Below are positions 12,845 through 25,359 of a stretch of 64,000 nucleotides of DNA, one piece after another. The notes under the pieces are model-generated. The model did no database searches and was not told the origin of the DNA. It worked only from the letters and a program-made list of their open reading frames with translations. Position numbers and translations under genes: made by a program. Numbering within the stretch: the stretch's first letter is position 1; every line of letters begins with the position of its first letter. Location of the stretch: positions 434,001 to 498,000 of the forward strand of contig JAOCPU010000016.1 of assembly GCA_035772785.1 (NCBI GenBank), read 5' to 3'. Source of the stretch: Phlebiopsis flavidoalba. Taxonomy: Eukaryota; Basidiomycota; Agaricomycetes; Polyporales; Phanerochaetaceae.

Positions 12845-13202
12845 GGCGTTGACACAAGGTCGAGCAGATCCTGGAGCAGGGGTGGGTAAGAGGGACTTTG
12901 CGGGGAGACGAGCGGCGGTGCGGATGCCCAACGATGTTTGGTGCTGTTCCTTGAGATGATTCCCGTAATCTGATAGGTATCTAGTGTAAAAGGCTGTAAT
13001 CATTAAATGGGAGATAGGTACCGCGGTGGCAAATGCAGGTATCGATTGACACAGTTATCGTTCAAGCAAGGTCAAGGAAGTGATTTGCGTGCAAGTAGAG
13101 TTTATTCTGCGCTCCTGAAATTCAATGTTGTCAACAACCAACAATATCTAAGCCAAGAGGAGCCCTTCAATTGAATTCGGGAAGAGCTTAAACCTATAGC
13201 AT
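12845..13202. other. Convergent intergenic spacer
   Basis: Lies between the stop of the membrane protein gene (+) and the probable stop of the SURP-like gene (-). AT-rich patches around 13000-13190 would suit two facing 3' UTRs. No ORF of note. Confidence 0.45.
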
Positions 13203-14078
13203 CTATCCCTTCGCCATCGCGCGTCGTTTTCTCTGCCCATTCTCTCGCGCTCCGAGCTCGTCTCGCCTCCTTCACAGCGTCTTTCTTGCCCTTCTATGAC
13301 AGTATTCTGAATCGCCTGCTGCCTGTCGTCAGTTTGTCCAGAAGGCTGAGCGTTGACGGTCTCTTTGGGCTCTCCCCTTCCTCAGACTCGTCTTCGCTGT
13401 CCCCGTATCCCGTTCAAGCCGCCTAGCCCTGCCCCTTTCGTTTCTTGTTCCGCCTTCTTGCGCTTTTCTTCCTCTTGTTCAAATCGTATACGGCTCTTGG
13501 CAATCTTCCATGCTCGTGACCATCTTCCTCGTCGAGAAATTGCGAAAACCGTTTGTTGTCCGCACCATGGTTGGCCAGGATACGCATTTCGAGCTGCGCT
13601 GGGTTCGGGAACGACGCGAGAGAACATGACGCGCTGTTTTGCGCATAAGCTCATGCTGGGTCTTCTTCAGGCTAAGTAAGGTTGTTATGAGTATGTCGAT
13701 GTGATCACATCTCGCAATACCAACCCACCTCTTTCGTCGCTCCCCGCCCCATTCATCCTCCCTTCTTTGGCTTCGGCTTCGCCTCTTCTTCCTGCATGGA
13801 CCTCAGGCGTTCTTCCTGCCTCCCTTGCTCAATTTATACGCCGCCTTTTATCGCGGTGGTAGTCCTCGATTTCGTCTGGAGAAAGGAAGAAGGTGTCTGT
13901 CATCCGTGTCATGAAGGTAAATCGCTGACCATCCAGTAGGAGACATTCGGTCCGCAGGAGATGCTGAGGGATTTACATTCCATGACTCCAGGAGTAGACG
14001 AGCGTCGTATCTGGCAAATATAGCGTGAGTAGTATTGCCCCCAATGGAAAGAGAAGAGAGATTGCTTGGACTAACCAC
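13203..14078 (-). CDS. SURP (SWAP)-like domain protein
   Basis: Read on the minus strand through several frames: ESWNVNPSASPADRMSPTGW and an acidic/aromatic segment near 13880-14020; a basic region (KRRRI); then HELMRKTARHV joined after a shift to PNPAQLEMRILANHGAD (13560-13650). These fit the SURP module consensus, in which a Lys-Thr-Ala helix is followed by an E-x2-IL helix. After this come WSRAWKIAKSRIRFEQEEEK (coiled coil), a Gly-Leu-Gly-Gly element, GDSEDESEEGESPKRPS, and a basic tail KDAVKEARRARSAREWAEK. SURP proteins generally act in pre-mRNA processing in the nucleus; the specific role here is unknown. The start codon is uncertain and the stop (CTA at 13203-13205) depends on one frame change. 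Confidence 0.5.
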
Positions 14079-14925
14079 TCTGGTCTTCAGAAGCTCAGCA
14101 ATCGTGGGCGGCGATTCTTACGAAACATTTCTCATTGAATTGTGTGTGTATGAAGCGGGCAGTGTACGGTACATCAGGGGAGCTGGCGTTACCTATCGAC
14201 CATATTTGCGGAACCTTTGTCCCTCTGCTTTTCATGCCCCTATGCCCTTCTCCCTCAATCGTCGCCCTTTATTCGATACCCATCCCTATAACCTTCCCTC
14301 ACTCTCTCCCCATCGTACAAAACCTTCACCCTGCAACATTCCACGCCGTCCACTACGCGCACTTTCGAGACGCAAAGTGCTGCAGCGTCCCCCCTTCTCC
14401 CCTCCTTTCAGTCGTCCCTCGGTCCTCTTATGACGTCGGCCTAGTGTGCTGTATGAAAAGCGATGGATCAGGCTCAGCTCCCCATGAGCGGGGAGGTATC
14501 TGCTTGTATCCTCTTGTGATTCTGCCTTGCGCTTTGACATGGCTATGGCTGGTATTCGAGTAAAGACGTTGTAGGGTGGAGGGGCGAATGTTCAAGGCAC
14601 AGAGGGTAAGCAATTCGGGCAATGAATACCGTCATCGGGTATGAGCACCATTGGCTGCATTGGAAGGTGACGTAGAAACGCCACGGTAACCTACAAAAGA
14701 AAAGAAATCCGCACGACGGGACCCTTGCAACGTGATAGTTCGGTCAAGTTCTATATGTTATGAGACCTTTTCATGCGTATATTTAACATGAACAACCAGC
14801 GGCCCGGAAGTATTATTTCACAGTAGATATTGTTCATGCAATACATAACAGTAGTACTGATAGGTGAGAGTATCTGAGGCGATACCAAATATATGTACCG
14901 TGTCATGGGAGTACTAGAAAGAAAT
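14079..14925. other. Spacer with C/T-rich promoter-like DNA
   Basis: Strongly pyrimidine-rich between about 14200 and 14420 and AT-rich from 14700 to 14900. Open frames in the C/T-rich part code for Pro/Ser/Leu-rich peptides without motifs and probably reflect composition only. It may be the promoter of the minus-strand SURP-like gene. Confidence 0.35.
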
Positions 14926-16248
14926 TTCAGCGAATATCTACGCAGTGCGTGGGGTCTTCGTGACTGTAGTCACGGTGTGTCACCAGTGCTCGTGGTCGTT
15001 TGTGCGGTGTGGTGGTGACGTGGTCGCGGTCTTCGGAAACGACGATGGTCTCCACTGGAGGACTCATGCCCACTAGTCTCATGATTCTGCAATGATGCGG
15101 ACTCCCTTGAGGGGAGTGACCGGAGGTTGGTGGTGGCATACTCGTGCTCGACGAGATGACCATTGTTGCGAGATATCATCTGGGTTCGAAGATGCAAGTT
15201 GGGATCTGCGCGAGGACTTCATCAGATTTTATGAACATAAAATTCAGGTTGGCACCGACCTTTGTTCCCGCAACTTGCGCTACCTAGATCAGAGCAAGCT
15301 CGATTTTGCCCATCTCCCATTTGGCCAGAGTATCCTAGAGCATGAGGGGAAGTTCAGAACAAGTCGACACGTAACAAAATAAGTTCTGACCCGTATAGTC
15401 ACTTGATCTCCTCTTTTAACACACTGCTACCCTCCAGTCTCCACCGGGAACGGCGTGGCTACGATGAGGCTCCCTCCAAATGGATAACATCTTCTGCGGT
15501 GTCATGTTGGATACAGGTCCCAGACAACACGCTTCCGTATTGAGTGAGCCGATCGCCCCCAAAGGTTCGAAGTTTCTCCACTAGTAACAAGATAGATACA
15601 CTTCTAGTATATACCTAATTCTTTCTAAACATAGAAGTTAGAGCTCACCGTAGTTGGTTCTTTTTTCCACCCGTGTGAAGGATAGCCCGATGTGAGAGTT
15701 CTACGATCACCACCATGGAGATCCGCGACGCTACTACTTTTGGCGTTGACGAGTGTGTACAGCGCCTGGCCTCCACTTTGCGTTTCACGGGCTGCTTCGG
15801 TAAACCTTTTGGAGGGGACGGAGGAAACCGGTTGGGAGTAGGAGGGAAGGCAGGAGTTAGGGACCCCCTGTTGTCTCACTGGAGACGGCTCTGTGTGATG
15901 GAACGATCGCGACGATTTTCGTGAGTGAGGAGGCTCAGTTGGTGGAGCAAGCTGAGTGGTCTCTGTCGTGGGGTCAAAGGATCCTGGGGGTGTCTGGTAG
16001 AACGAAACCGCGTGGCGATACGCGGGCTGTCTGCCTGGCTCCGATACTCTCGCACGATTCTTGCGTGATGATCGAGACCGACATGCTAGTCGAGGGGACA
16101 GTGGTATGGATTGCGAGACTTGGCGAGTTGCCCATGGTGTAGACGTCTTGGTATCACAATGAGCGGAATGTACGGTGCGTTGTAACACCAGTCTAAGGCT
16201 ATATACGCCATTACGCTGACGCGTGGTGTTTAGTGGACCATGCCTCAA
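14926..16248 (-). CDS. Unassigned gene candidate, low-complexity protein
   Basis: A 207-codon open frame (16248-15625, minus) gives a Ser/Pro/Thr-rich protein (for example SFYQTPPGSFDPTTETTQLA). Its last codons overlap a good 5' splice site (GTGAGC near 15645), with an acceptor TTACTAG about 60 nt further on. The next exon would begin VEKLRTFGGDRLTQYGSVLS and continue to about 15470. More minus-strand sequence down to 14930 can be read in two frames and includes a His/Arg/Thr-rich tail. No family is recognised. The splice-site fit and the uniform composition argue for a real gene, but this is tentative. Confidence 0.3.
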
Positions 16249-18364
16249 GCAGCATGGTATTGGCAGCAGTTACGTGCGGCTCGGCAGTCGTCCCTAGTGC
16301 TGGGGTCAAATCGTGCATCGTCGTCAAAGACAGTGATGTGCTTTCATAGGATAGCTGCTGTACTCAACACAAGATGGAGGTGCACCCGGCTGATCAACAC
16401 ACGTGGAATACTGCAGCGTCCATGGAATGTTGCCTTAAACTGCAGTGCTGAAACGAGCGAAGAAACCAGAGCCGTTCGTATGTTTCGGACGTCTGAGTTA
16501 CTAAGCACTTTTGTTAGAGTTGTTATACCTTAACGTGCTCATGAGCTCGCATCAGCACTCACATAACACTCTCGGAGTTGTGTGCCTAAGTAGTGTGTTG
16601 AACAGTTTTCAAACCGTTTCGCGGTAAGCGGCAGTAACAACGTGATCTGTCCGGGGTCCTGCGGAGCGCTTCGACGCACATAGGTCATGGACCCCCAACG
16701 GACTCCCTTCACGTGCACGCGTATAGTAGCACGGGTCGCTGTTTTTGCGACGCGACTTGGCCCGCTTTCACTTCTTACCACCACTATCAACTTCATTTTT
16801 TCATGTACCCCTAAGTCTCGAAACAGCCTGAGGGGAGACCAAAAGCCCGACATTAAAACCTAAGCTGACCGTGCAACGTACAATTCGAGGGTCAAAGTGA
16901 GTTACATGTCATGACATCAATGGTGAGTGCATTCTGTTAACGCCTTTGCAGCGATGCACGGCACCGTAAAGAGTCAAAGCCTACAACGTTGTTCAAAAAG
17001 ATATTTGAGGCGGCAGAAGTGAGTTAAATCTCTGTCTGTATGTCTCCGTGCCTCAACTAAAAAACGCACTATTCTACCCGTAGGCTAGATTCGCGGACAG
17101 CCCCGGCAGGTGGGCGTTCCATGGCGCACGGACACCTGAGTCGCAAGGGCTTATGTATAATCCTACAGGAGCGTTCCGTTACAACTACGATGGCGAACGT
17201 TTTAGTATACTAGGGCCGAGCACAAATGATTAATTATCCTGTCATTGTAGAGGCTCTGTTGCGTAGGGTGCCCCATCTGGCTTTTTCCCGTATTGTTTCA
17301 TAGCTAATGAGTCGGTTACTGTATGCAGCTTCAGCATGGAAGAGGGAGATGGTTGTTGACTGAAGCGCATTTGGAACAGGTCAAGTCTGGAATCATAGAT
17401 CTGTCTTGTCATGGCTCACAACTTCTTTCTTGCTTCATTCTAGACTGAGGCTTCGCATGCAGTTTAGTTGGGTTGCCGAGCGAGGATGGTCAGTTATTCT
17501 TGCGTCATTCGGGGCGGAAGATTCATTTCGAGGAGCCTTTCGTCTGTCGCTCTAGTGGGCATCTGTATAAATATTGTCCATTTTGCATGCGATTGTCCGG
17601 TTCTATTACCCATTTTTCGGTATAACGGTTGCTGAAGTATATTTTGTTCCCGGTGTCATTCTGTCTTGCCAGGCGTGCGTCGACGATGCGCTTCCCTTGT
17701 GTTATGAGCCTTGGAGTGTGTAATTGCACCCCATGGTTCCCGCTGTGCATAGAACTGCCGTCGGATCCCTCCACACACGGACTGGTGGGCTGTAGCTGTG
17801 TTACTCTCGATTCTCCAATAAAGACCATAAACAAACCATCCTGCTGGATCGTAGTCAACGCATGACGCGTTTCGCCCTGACGTATTTGTCGTTTTGTGTT
17901 CTCAGCCTAATGGATTCAGTTCTTTTGTTGGGTTTCTACGTGTATCTTGCTCTGGCCTTGGAGACGTGCTTGCTCATCTATTGGCACGGGTGCGTCCAGT
18001 GTCCGACACGGCGGTCCCCCCCCCCGTCCAGGGCTGCGCCAGGGTGGGTACGGACAGGCGTCCTACTCCGGCGGAGAGTCGCTCCGCCCAGCACGGTGTT
18101 TGCTCTTCACCACCACCGACCAGGTTAACGACATTTATGAACTCGCTACTTGCACATGGTACCTCCTACATCGCGCGGGTTAGCCTTGGGATCACATATT
18201 TTTGCTTCGTGTGACACTCGAAAACCAGGATTTGTGTCCTATCAACGCCCATTAAGAATCACGAGTCTCTAATTGCAAAACGCCATCTGTTGTGCTTTGT
18301 CGTGAATGCACCTTGGGGCAATTAGTCACCCCAGCTCTCTCCTCCCCCAACCTAACCCATAGAC
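16249..18364. other. Long stretch without assigned gene
   Basis: Mostly unremarkable sequence. Overlapping open frames occur on both strands at 17520-18210. On the plus strand one is hydrophobic (near 17880-17980) and is followed by a Pro/Arg-rich part; none shows a recognisable domain, and three frames are open at once. The last 100 bases are the immediate promoter of the Atg22 gene and contain a C/T-rich block (18325-18360). Confidence 0.35.
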
Positions 18365-20860
18365 ATGACAAACTCTGAAGCTCCGACAACAAGCCACCGA
18401 CGCTTCAATATGACCCCAAAGTGAGATACAAGAGGTGGTTGTAGACGGTGTGGCTTAGCTACGCGTTTGCCAGGTACGTGGCAGCTTCTACCACATACAG
18501 ACGACATGCTCATATGGCAGTTTTTCTTTGTCGTCCACACACTTGTGCTCACCGCAATGAAATCGAACATTCAGCGAAGTATTCGTCGTTGTATCGCTGC
18601 CCCAAGCTCATTCTTCTGTCTTTCTGCCAATAGTCTCGAAACAGTTTGCGAAGGTTGCGCATCGTGGAATCCTTGCAAGTTAGTGCGTGTTATACTTGTT
18701 TTTACTTTGCCGTAGGGACACTGGCATACCTACTGCCAGGACTAAAACTATCCCGTGCATGTAAGTCCATGCGAATGCTGCCCTACCCCCTCTGAAGGCA
18801 CGAAACAAATCGGGTACAGATGTTTCTGCGAGCTGAACGGAGGTACCCCGATGAAAGAGGTTCGGTGTGTAGTCAAGCTAGGGATGGAGGTTGGAATTGA
18901 CAGCAGCGAGCTTCAGGTGAGCTTTGACTCTGCTTCAACTAGCGCACGAACGACTTCATTCATATAGTAGCCTCTACGTGAACTCCATCTCGTTTGCATT
19001 GCAAGCTTTACTGTGATCGCTCATCCCGAGTCACCATGTGCGAAAATATTAGCCAGACCCACCCGTATTGCCTCCTAATTTGAAGGATCGCCCGATTAGT
19101 CAAACTTCTCACATATCCCCATCTCATAGCACCACATCATCGGAATAGGAGTGCTCTTGCTCTGTTCTTTGCCTTCTTCGTGTCGCTAGCGCAGCAGCAT
19201 ATAACGCTGTTCCTCTTGTCTACGCTTGGCGAGTTTTTCGTCGTCCCCAATATGGCCAGCTCAGCACTCTTGGGGATTATAGGCGCCAACGTTTTGGATT
19301 TCGGGGGGCGTCGGTGGTGGCAATGAATGCCCTATTTACCATATGAGTAATGCTTTGCGAGGGCATTCTGTTGTATTTCAGAAGAAGTGGTCAAGGTACA
19401 ACACGCTTGGATTAAAACTTACTCACGTATCCTCGGAAGACGGAATATCCCGAAGAGGCGCAGCAAGCAACCCGAGAGTTGACGCTTCGGAGCCCCTTTT
19501 GTCTGCACGGCATGACCCGTCTGTTGGGTAGAACGCGCCAAGCTGAGAACAGTAGCACGAAATCTTGCGCGAGACGCATACAATACCGCGCTGGGTAAAT
19601 GTATATCTCAGTGGGGTAGGTATCGCTGAGGACGGACTTTCTCCCGGATATCTGTGTCCAAAAACACAGGGTATTGCGCTGGGATACATGGCGGGCATCG
19701 TTCTTCTTCGAATTTCGTCATTGCTCTCGTACCGGTGACGCTCCTTCATGGCACCACATTCTCCTTGAGACTTGCCATAGGACTGAGTGGGATATGGTGG
19801 GGCAACATTCTCATTGCCCGCTGCCGCGTGGCTCCCTTCAGGGCGCAAGATGACAGAAGCTGGCGTGGATTCAGACGCCTGGGGCGGCGACGACCAAGAT
19901 GGATTCGATAGGGGAAAATGGAGCACGAGGAGAGAGATCTTCAAAGCTTGGAAGAAGCTGGCAATATGCTCCGGTGGCGAGAAATAAAGCGGTTGAGAAA
20001 TACCTTCAAGTTCCTCGCAGCTTGGTTTCTCCTCTCCGATGGTAAGTTGACATCGACATCAGTTCAATTTTTACCTCACTTCTCCAGTCAGGCTTTACAA
20101 CAATCACATCCACCGCTATGCTTTTCGCCAAAACATCGCTTAACATGCTGCCTGCCACCTCGGACGCGTTGATCATTTATTGGCATTTATCAGTCCCTCT
20201 GGCGGGTATCGCTGGATCGTTGGTGTGGCGCGATGCTTCAGCGCAGATTCGCTTGGTCAAACCTGCGGGTTCTTGTTACACTTGTGTCGCTGGCTAGTCT
20301 CCTTCCTGCGTATGGCCTGCTTGGGCTTCCCTAAGCATATCCGAGGAGGAAAACGTCAAGTTCGGGGGCCTCACCACTCCCGCGGAGATGTATGTTCTTG
20401 CAATGTACTTTGTAAGCTGTCTTCATCTCCGACACTTATTCCTGGACTAACGATGTGTATAGGGTGCCGTGTATGGGGCGTTCCAGGGCTATGCCCGCGC
20501 GTTTTACTCTGAGTTGATACCCCCACGGAGAGGAGGCCAGATGGTAAGCCAATGTGATGCTGTTTTTTCATGTGCCGCCCTGATTTCGACTGGCCTAGGT
20601 ATGCGTGTGTACTCCATCACGGACAAGGTCGGTCTCATTTTATTCATAATCATTTTCCGTTGGCTCAAATACCTGTCACGAACAGTCTAGCTCGTTTGTC
20701 GGTCCGCTAATTGTCGGTGTCATTGCGGATACCACTGGGAACATACGATACGCGTTCTTTTCCTTGTCTTTATGGTCTGGTGCGCCGTGCCCATCCTGTT
20801 GGGTATGATGTGGAAAGGGGAAGGAAGGGACGCTATCTCTCGTACCGGGTGAAGCCTTAG
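18365..20860 (+). CDS. ATG22: Atg22-like vacuolar efflux transporter, copy A
   Basis: Member of the Atg22 branch of major facilitator transporters, which export amino acids from the vacuole after autophagic breakdown. The start at 18365 (MTNSEAPTTSHRRF) precedes a segment YKRW...WLSYAFA. An intron from GTACGT near 18473 to about 18574 joins this to SEVFVVVSL, the conserved helix 1 region of the family. Further landmarks are LGIIGANV (19270), VTLLHGTTFSLRLAIGLSGI (19730-19790), RWREIKRLRNTFKFLAAWFL (about 19970-20035), TTITSTAMLFAKTSLNML (20095-20150), FGGLTTPAEMYVLAMYF (20363-20413), YGAFQGYARAFYSELIPP (20473-20525), SITDK and SSFVGPLIVGVIADTTGN (20690-20745). About 12 membrane helices are expected. 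Frame changes are frequent (for example 18420, 19310, 20230, 20545). A second, clearly different Atg22 gene lies at 54.3 kb. Confidence 0.88.
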
Positions 20861-21478
20861 CCTCTGTGTCCGTGTCGCTCTCTTTGGGCATGCTCCTTCT
20901 TACGTTCTCACGGTAATATATTGATACACCAGGCTGAACAAAATGCTGTGAACTATGCTACGACGCCTCGCTCAAAAACGCCGAGTGGTTACGAGCTCGA
21001 CGATCGTCCCTTGAGCTCATTCAAGATGGCTACCATCATGGCCACTCATAGGTCAATCTGTGGTGTGTCGTCCTTCAAAGTCGCAGAAGCTTGCGCTGTT
21101 CACCACTTACTCACTTCTTCGAGTTAACACATACATGCTTCCCAAATATTTCTGAGAGGCCCTGGCCCCCGAAGATCGTGGGAATATCTCACGAGGCTCA
21201 TGTAATGCCACCAAGAGGCGCAGCGAGAAGACGTCAGGTTCACCGTGGCTACTGCCTGCGTGGCGATGCTCCCGAAGACATACAGATCCCTTGAAACATG
21301 AGGAAGCCAATGACGTGAGTGAGTGATAGATGCACTTCATTCCTACACCCAGTGCACAGCACGTTCGGCCAAATACCGCTCCTCATTCTCCTCACGACGT
21401 ACACGACGCTCTCGTATTCAGTTTCATTGACGATATAAGCAGTAGCTAGCGGACGTACTCTCATTCCACCTCTTTACA
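20861..21478. other. Intergenic spacer
   Basis: Separates the Atg22 copy from the F-box gene. Short open frames occur on both strands but none carries a motif. The last 80 bases before 21479 are C/T-rich and probably belong to the F-box promoter. Confidence 0.35.
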
Positions 21479-22996
21479 ATGCCAGGTCTGCGTCCAAGTA
21501 CAGCTGCCTGCCGAGGTTATCTCTCAGATTGTACGATCCCTCGACATCACACTGACAGCTTCATCTCTGTCCTCGACTGCTGGGTCGTCGCTGATACAGC
21601 GACTTAAGCACGGTCTAGCCGCATGCAGTCTTACCTGCCGCTACTGGCTGGCAGTCGTGCGCCCCATGCTATTCGGTTTCATCGTACTACGCAGCGCTGA
21701 AGACGTATCTCAGCTACTATCCTTTTTAACATAAGAATCCTTGATCCCGGAGGAAGACTCGCCTCCTTTGCACCTCTGTTTGTGCAACATTGGAGCCGAC
21801 ATGACTACTTCTCAGAGTTACCTTGGTTACACCATGTTCACAAACTCTGCCCGCCTCAAACACCTCGCTACCCTGGGCCGGAAGGTTCACGTCGATCTGA
21901 GGATCAGCAGCAGCAGTGGTAATCCGAGCAGACACCCCCCCCCACCAGTCACGCGTCGTGTGCCGGTACCGACAGACTCCACGCCAGTTCGCTCACCCGA
22001 ACTATTCCCCATCTCCGTGATCCCTGCATTCTCGACTCGGTCCTAGACGGCATCCTCCTGAGACGCCGAATGAGATTTAACCGTCTCCTTAATGGACTTC
22101 CAGGACTTCAAAGCTGTACTTCATGCACTCATTCAGGCGTATCTCATTCGGCCGCCACAGATGCGCCTCGAGTGCCCATCGCACGCACTTCATGCTTTTT
22201 CATGCTTTCTCCGGCCCACCGCCAGGCATTATCCTCATCAACTTTTCAGGCCATGTGCACAGAGTGTGCTGATGGGCGGAGCGACCTCACAGCTTGCTCT
22301 TGCTACCATCGCTCTTTTCGTTGCAACAGATCCTGGGGAATTTGACACGTTCAGTTGGGGTGTAATACTGGACGCTACTACCGCCATATTACCATCGGAG
22401 TATCGCGAGATTGTAGCAAGCTTTCACAAGAGTTCACTCGATCTACGGTGGAGCAACGGCCTCACATACGATCATTTCCTCATGAAATCATCTAACGACT
22501 CTTCTTTCCTCCAGATGAAAGCTCAATCGATTACTGTTATTTCGGTGCGGCTAACGTTGGGGACATCGAACGCGATAGCCAACATATCGCGTCTGCTCTC
22601 TGTCTTAGTCGTTCCCATAATCCCACCTCCCTCACGACAACCACCTCCATTGCGACTTGGACTATACAACTATGGAATACGGACACAGCTACCATCCAGT
22701 CAAATGAATTGGTCGCTATTTGAAGACACGCTGCTTGGACTCACTCATACTCCCCGTTCTGGTTATACGCTCTTTCAAACGAAACCGCATTCAGGTGGAT
22801 ACTTGGCGCGGTCATGAGGGGGCAAATTTTTAGCTCTACCATGGCGGCTGGCAAATTGGAGCTCAGATGGTGGAATCCTTCCATCAATGTGCCTCGTGCA
22901 GTACGCGAGGCTGATATCATGGCAATTCGAGTCAATCGTAGTGATGGCCACGGGATCGTGGATTTGGATCTTATCGAACGGTTTGAATTGTATTGA
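21479..22996 (+). CDS. F-box-like protein
   Basis: The N-terminal region reads VQLPAEVISQIVRSLDIT, followed after a Ser-rich insert by LAACSLTCRYWLAVVRPMLF (21500-21690). This is the F-box pattern of Agaricomycete proteins: LP-x-E-x2-x-I, then a CSL-x3-W helix and the R-x-x-LF end. The expected role is substrate recruitment to an SCF ubiquitin ligase through Skp1. The remainder (to about 540 codons) has leucine-rich, irregular sequence typical of the divergent C-terminal part; it ends VDLDLIERFELY with stop TGA at 22994-22996. F-box families are strongly expanded in mushrooms, so the target cannot be guessed. Frame changes occur near 21740, 22050, 22530 and 22790. Confidence 0.65.
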
Positions 22997-23399
22997 GGAG
23001 GCAGAATCGTAGCATCGAGGATATCCATCGGCTTAAGGCTGCCCAATGGAGCGCTTGATTATTGTTAAAACTTGTAACATATTATTTGATAGTGTTACAG
23101 AGGCCTGCAAGATGGACACTAATTCTGTTCAACTCGACCCGGAAGACATGCTTGAGCTTGAATAATAGCCCAATTCAACGTGACGTCGACTAAACACACA
23201 TTCTTTATGCCACAAAACATAGTTTAATTACAATGCATAATACTTAACCCAAGGCAGATCGAAATCGAGCAGATGAGCATGTATGAGTTTTACATGAATA
23301 ATGACAAGTTGAGAGGAGAATCGGAGAGTATGAGTAGGAGAATTTATGAGAACGACATAAGCTTGTACCTAACATGAGTCCCTGAGCCGGTATAAATGT
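22997..23399. other. Convergent spacer
   Basis: AT-rich sequence between the F-box stop and the presumed 3' end of the minus-strand Pro/Thr-repeat gene. No coding signal. Confidence 0.4.
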
Positions 23400-24403
23400 G
23401 CAAATAGAGCCTAAGCAATATTCATGTTCGCACAGGCCGCGGCAAACACCTCTAAAAGCTCCAGTTGTACGTAAAATAAGGCTCGGGGTTTCCGAAGTTG
23501 AGAAACCACTGGTAACTTGCAGGATCCATTCCCGTGTTTGCATCGCTCCAGGTTACAGTGTTCGTGGCATCCGTCCCAAAGGTTGTGGGGAGGACCATGG
23601 AGGGACTGCGGGTGCGTGACAGGGGCGGTCAATGGCTGGGGCATGACTGCCGGCTGGGGTGACGACTGTCGGCTGGGACACGACTGTCGGCTGTGGCGCG
23701 ACTGTAGGCTCTGTTGGCACCACTGTCGCTGACGCATAGGTGGCAGCCGAATTCAAGTCACAGGCAGCGACTGGTTGAGTCGCGGAGGAATTGCTGGTCG
23801 CATGAGGCTGGAGCATAGGGGGAAGCGAATCCCAAGTCACAGCGGCTGGCTCGGTTGCGGAGACCGCTGATTGCTGGGGCTGGTGCAAAGCGGTCGGCTG
23901 GGCCTCCGATGACTGGTTCGGGTGAGGTCATCGCCGGTGGGGCGACTGAACCTAGAACAAGCTGAGCTGTTGCACCGAATTGATGTAACTCTAACAGGTA
24001 GAGATCCTGGAGCCGAGTCCCTCAGACCCGAATCGCCAATTGTCCTTCAAAACAGGTCTACGTTCGGCCGCCTGACGTATTCAGCGTGGACATGTCAGAG
24101 CATGATACACATGGCATCGATGGACACGGAAGTGTCTGACCTCTGTTATGAAGTCTCGTACAACTTTCTGCAGCGCGCGCTGGGCGACTTCCGTGCGCGT
24201 CAAAAGCACGATGCGACGACCTTTCTTCATGTGCCGAGCATAACTTCTGGCGAGTAAACGGTCTGTATCCATGCACCTTGATATGGTGTCTCAGTGTTGA
24301 ACTCTACTCAGCACCTAACAAAGCTGAGTGGACAGCTTACCTCGATTCGAAAGCTGATCTTGTCGCCGTTCGATTCAAAGAACTTGTCATTCTGTTTGTC
24401 CAT
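23400..24403 (-). CDS. Pro/Thr-repeat protein candidate, unassigned
   Basis: A possible minus-strand gene. The first exon would start at 24403 (MDKQNDKFFESNGDKISFR), with a GTAAGC donor at about 24340. The next exon reads ARHMKKGRRIVLLTRTEVAQ (about 24240-24180). Further on there is an Ala/Pro/Thr-rich domain with a tandem repeat (PTVVSQPTVV type, 23640-23720) and a C-terminus that in one frame reads DPASYQWFLNFGNPEPYF. The N-terminal part loosely recalls BRCT-type domains with a Gly-Gly-x-Ile/Val core, as in fungal Rap1-like proteins, but the resemblance is too weak to name it. It could also be a transcription factor with a disordered Pro/Thr region. Confidence 0.35.
23646..23718. repeat. 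18-bp tandem minisatellite, four units
   Basis: Four head-to-tail units begin at 23646, 23665, 23683 and 23701 with consensus ACTGTCGGCTGGGACACG. The first unit has one extra base, and the last differs at ACTGTAGGCT. On the minus strand the unit encodes a hexapeptide of the type P-T-V-V-S-Q, so the repeat can lengthen or shorten without changing frame, except at the 19-bp unit. Confidence 0.8.
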
Positions 24404-25359
24404 ATTCTCTAAAAAACTGGCCAAGAAGTGAAGCGCTTAAAATTTACGCCGGGGTGGCCGTAACATGTGAACCGAGAGATTTGTTTGCGCCGCTACAGCG
24501 CCCCCCTGACGAGGTCGGTATTTGGGGGAAGGAATGACGTGAAGGTTTTCCATCACCATGGTTCGAAAGATGATCGATAGTATTGAACTTGTAGAAAACT
24601 AGTGTAGTAGATGTGTTGTGTAGTTGTGTGAAGGGCCGCCTGGGAGGGTGAGGGGTTGTTAAATTTCCGTCTCATCCTCCCGGATCCTTAAGTATGTGAG
24701 GCGATTGACCATGGAGTTTGGGGGATGGGGGGATTGGAATAAACCGAGTCGACTCGAGATCCTTAAGTATCTCCTATCCTAGCGCTCACCTGCTGGCAAT
24801 AGGTAGTAGGCGCAGCGGCGAGATATCCGGGCGGTTATCGGTGGACATCGCCACCGTCCACGTTGCCTCATTCATACTCATGGTCGTGAATGGTATGTAG
24901 ACTTCGACGCACTGACAGATGGATATCACAGCCCACCATCGTTTTGTTATTACGCGCCACCAAGGGTCTGTAGTTGGGTTCTTTCCGGATTTTCTCCCCT
25001 TAAGCTGTCGTGCCATGAGTCGCAGGGCCTCGCTCAAGAGTTGCGAGCTAGGTAGCTCGTGTGTTTTTCGCCTTACGTTGCCAATACTTGTCTTTCACGC
25101 TCATGGAAAGACTGCGGTCGTCGTTGATTGTTGAGTGCGAAGGTAGTATACATTAAAGTCGAATTGAGATACCAGCAGGTGATTCCCCCAGACTGGGGAA
25201 GCCCACAGGAGAATCTCATAGACAAAGCCTATCACCACGTCCGTCTCAGGTACAGTGCCCCGGAAGAGAGGCTCTGTCCATCGATGTAACAACATAGAAA
25301 GAAAGATATCCCAGTGGCAACTTCTAAAGCTTGATTGCGCGATAGAGCTCGCATACTAT
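24404..25359. other. Spacer with an unassigned coding-like stretch
   Basis: The part to about 24720 is probably promoter for the minus-strand gene at 23.4-24.4 kb. From 24790 to 25290 both strands stay open in pieces. Minus-strand frames give GRKSGKNPTTDPWWRVITKR and VIGFVYEILLWASPVWGNH; plus-strand frames give hydrophobic peptides. No family is recognised, and choosing a strand would be guesswork. Confidence 0.3.

Noticed and set aside
14135..14563. 142-codon plus-strand open frame in C/T-rich DNA
   Set aside because: Pro/Ser/Leu-rich peptide in three overlapping frames; it reflects composition, with no domain or splice context.
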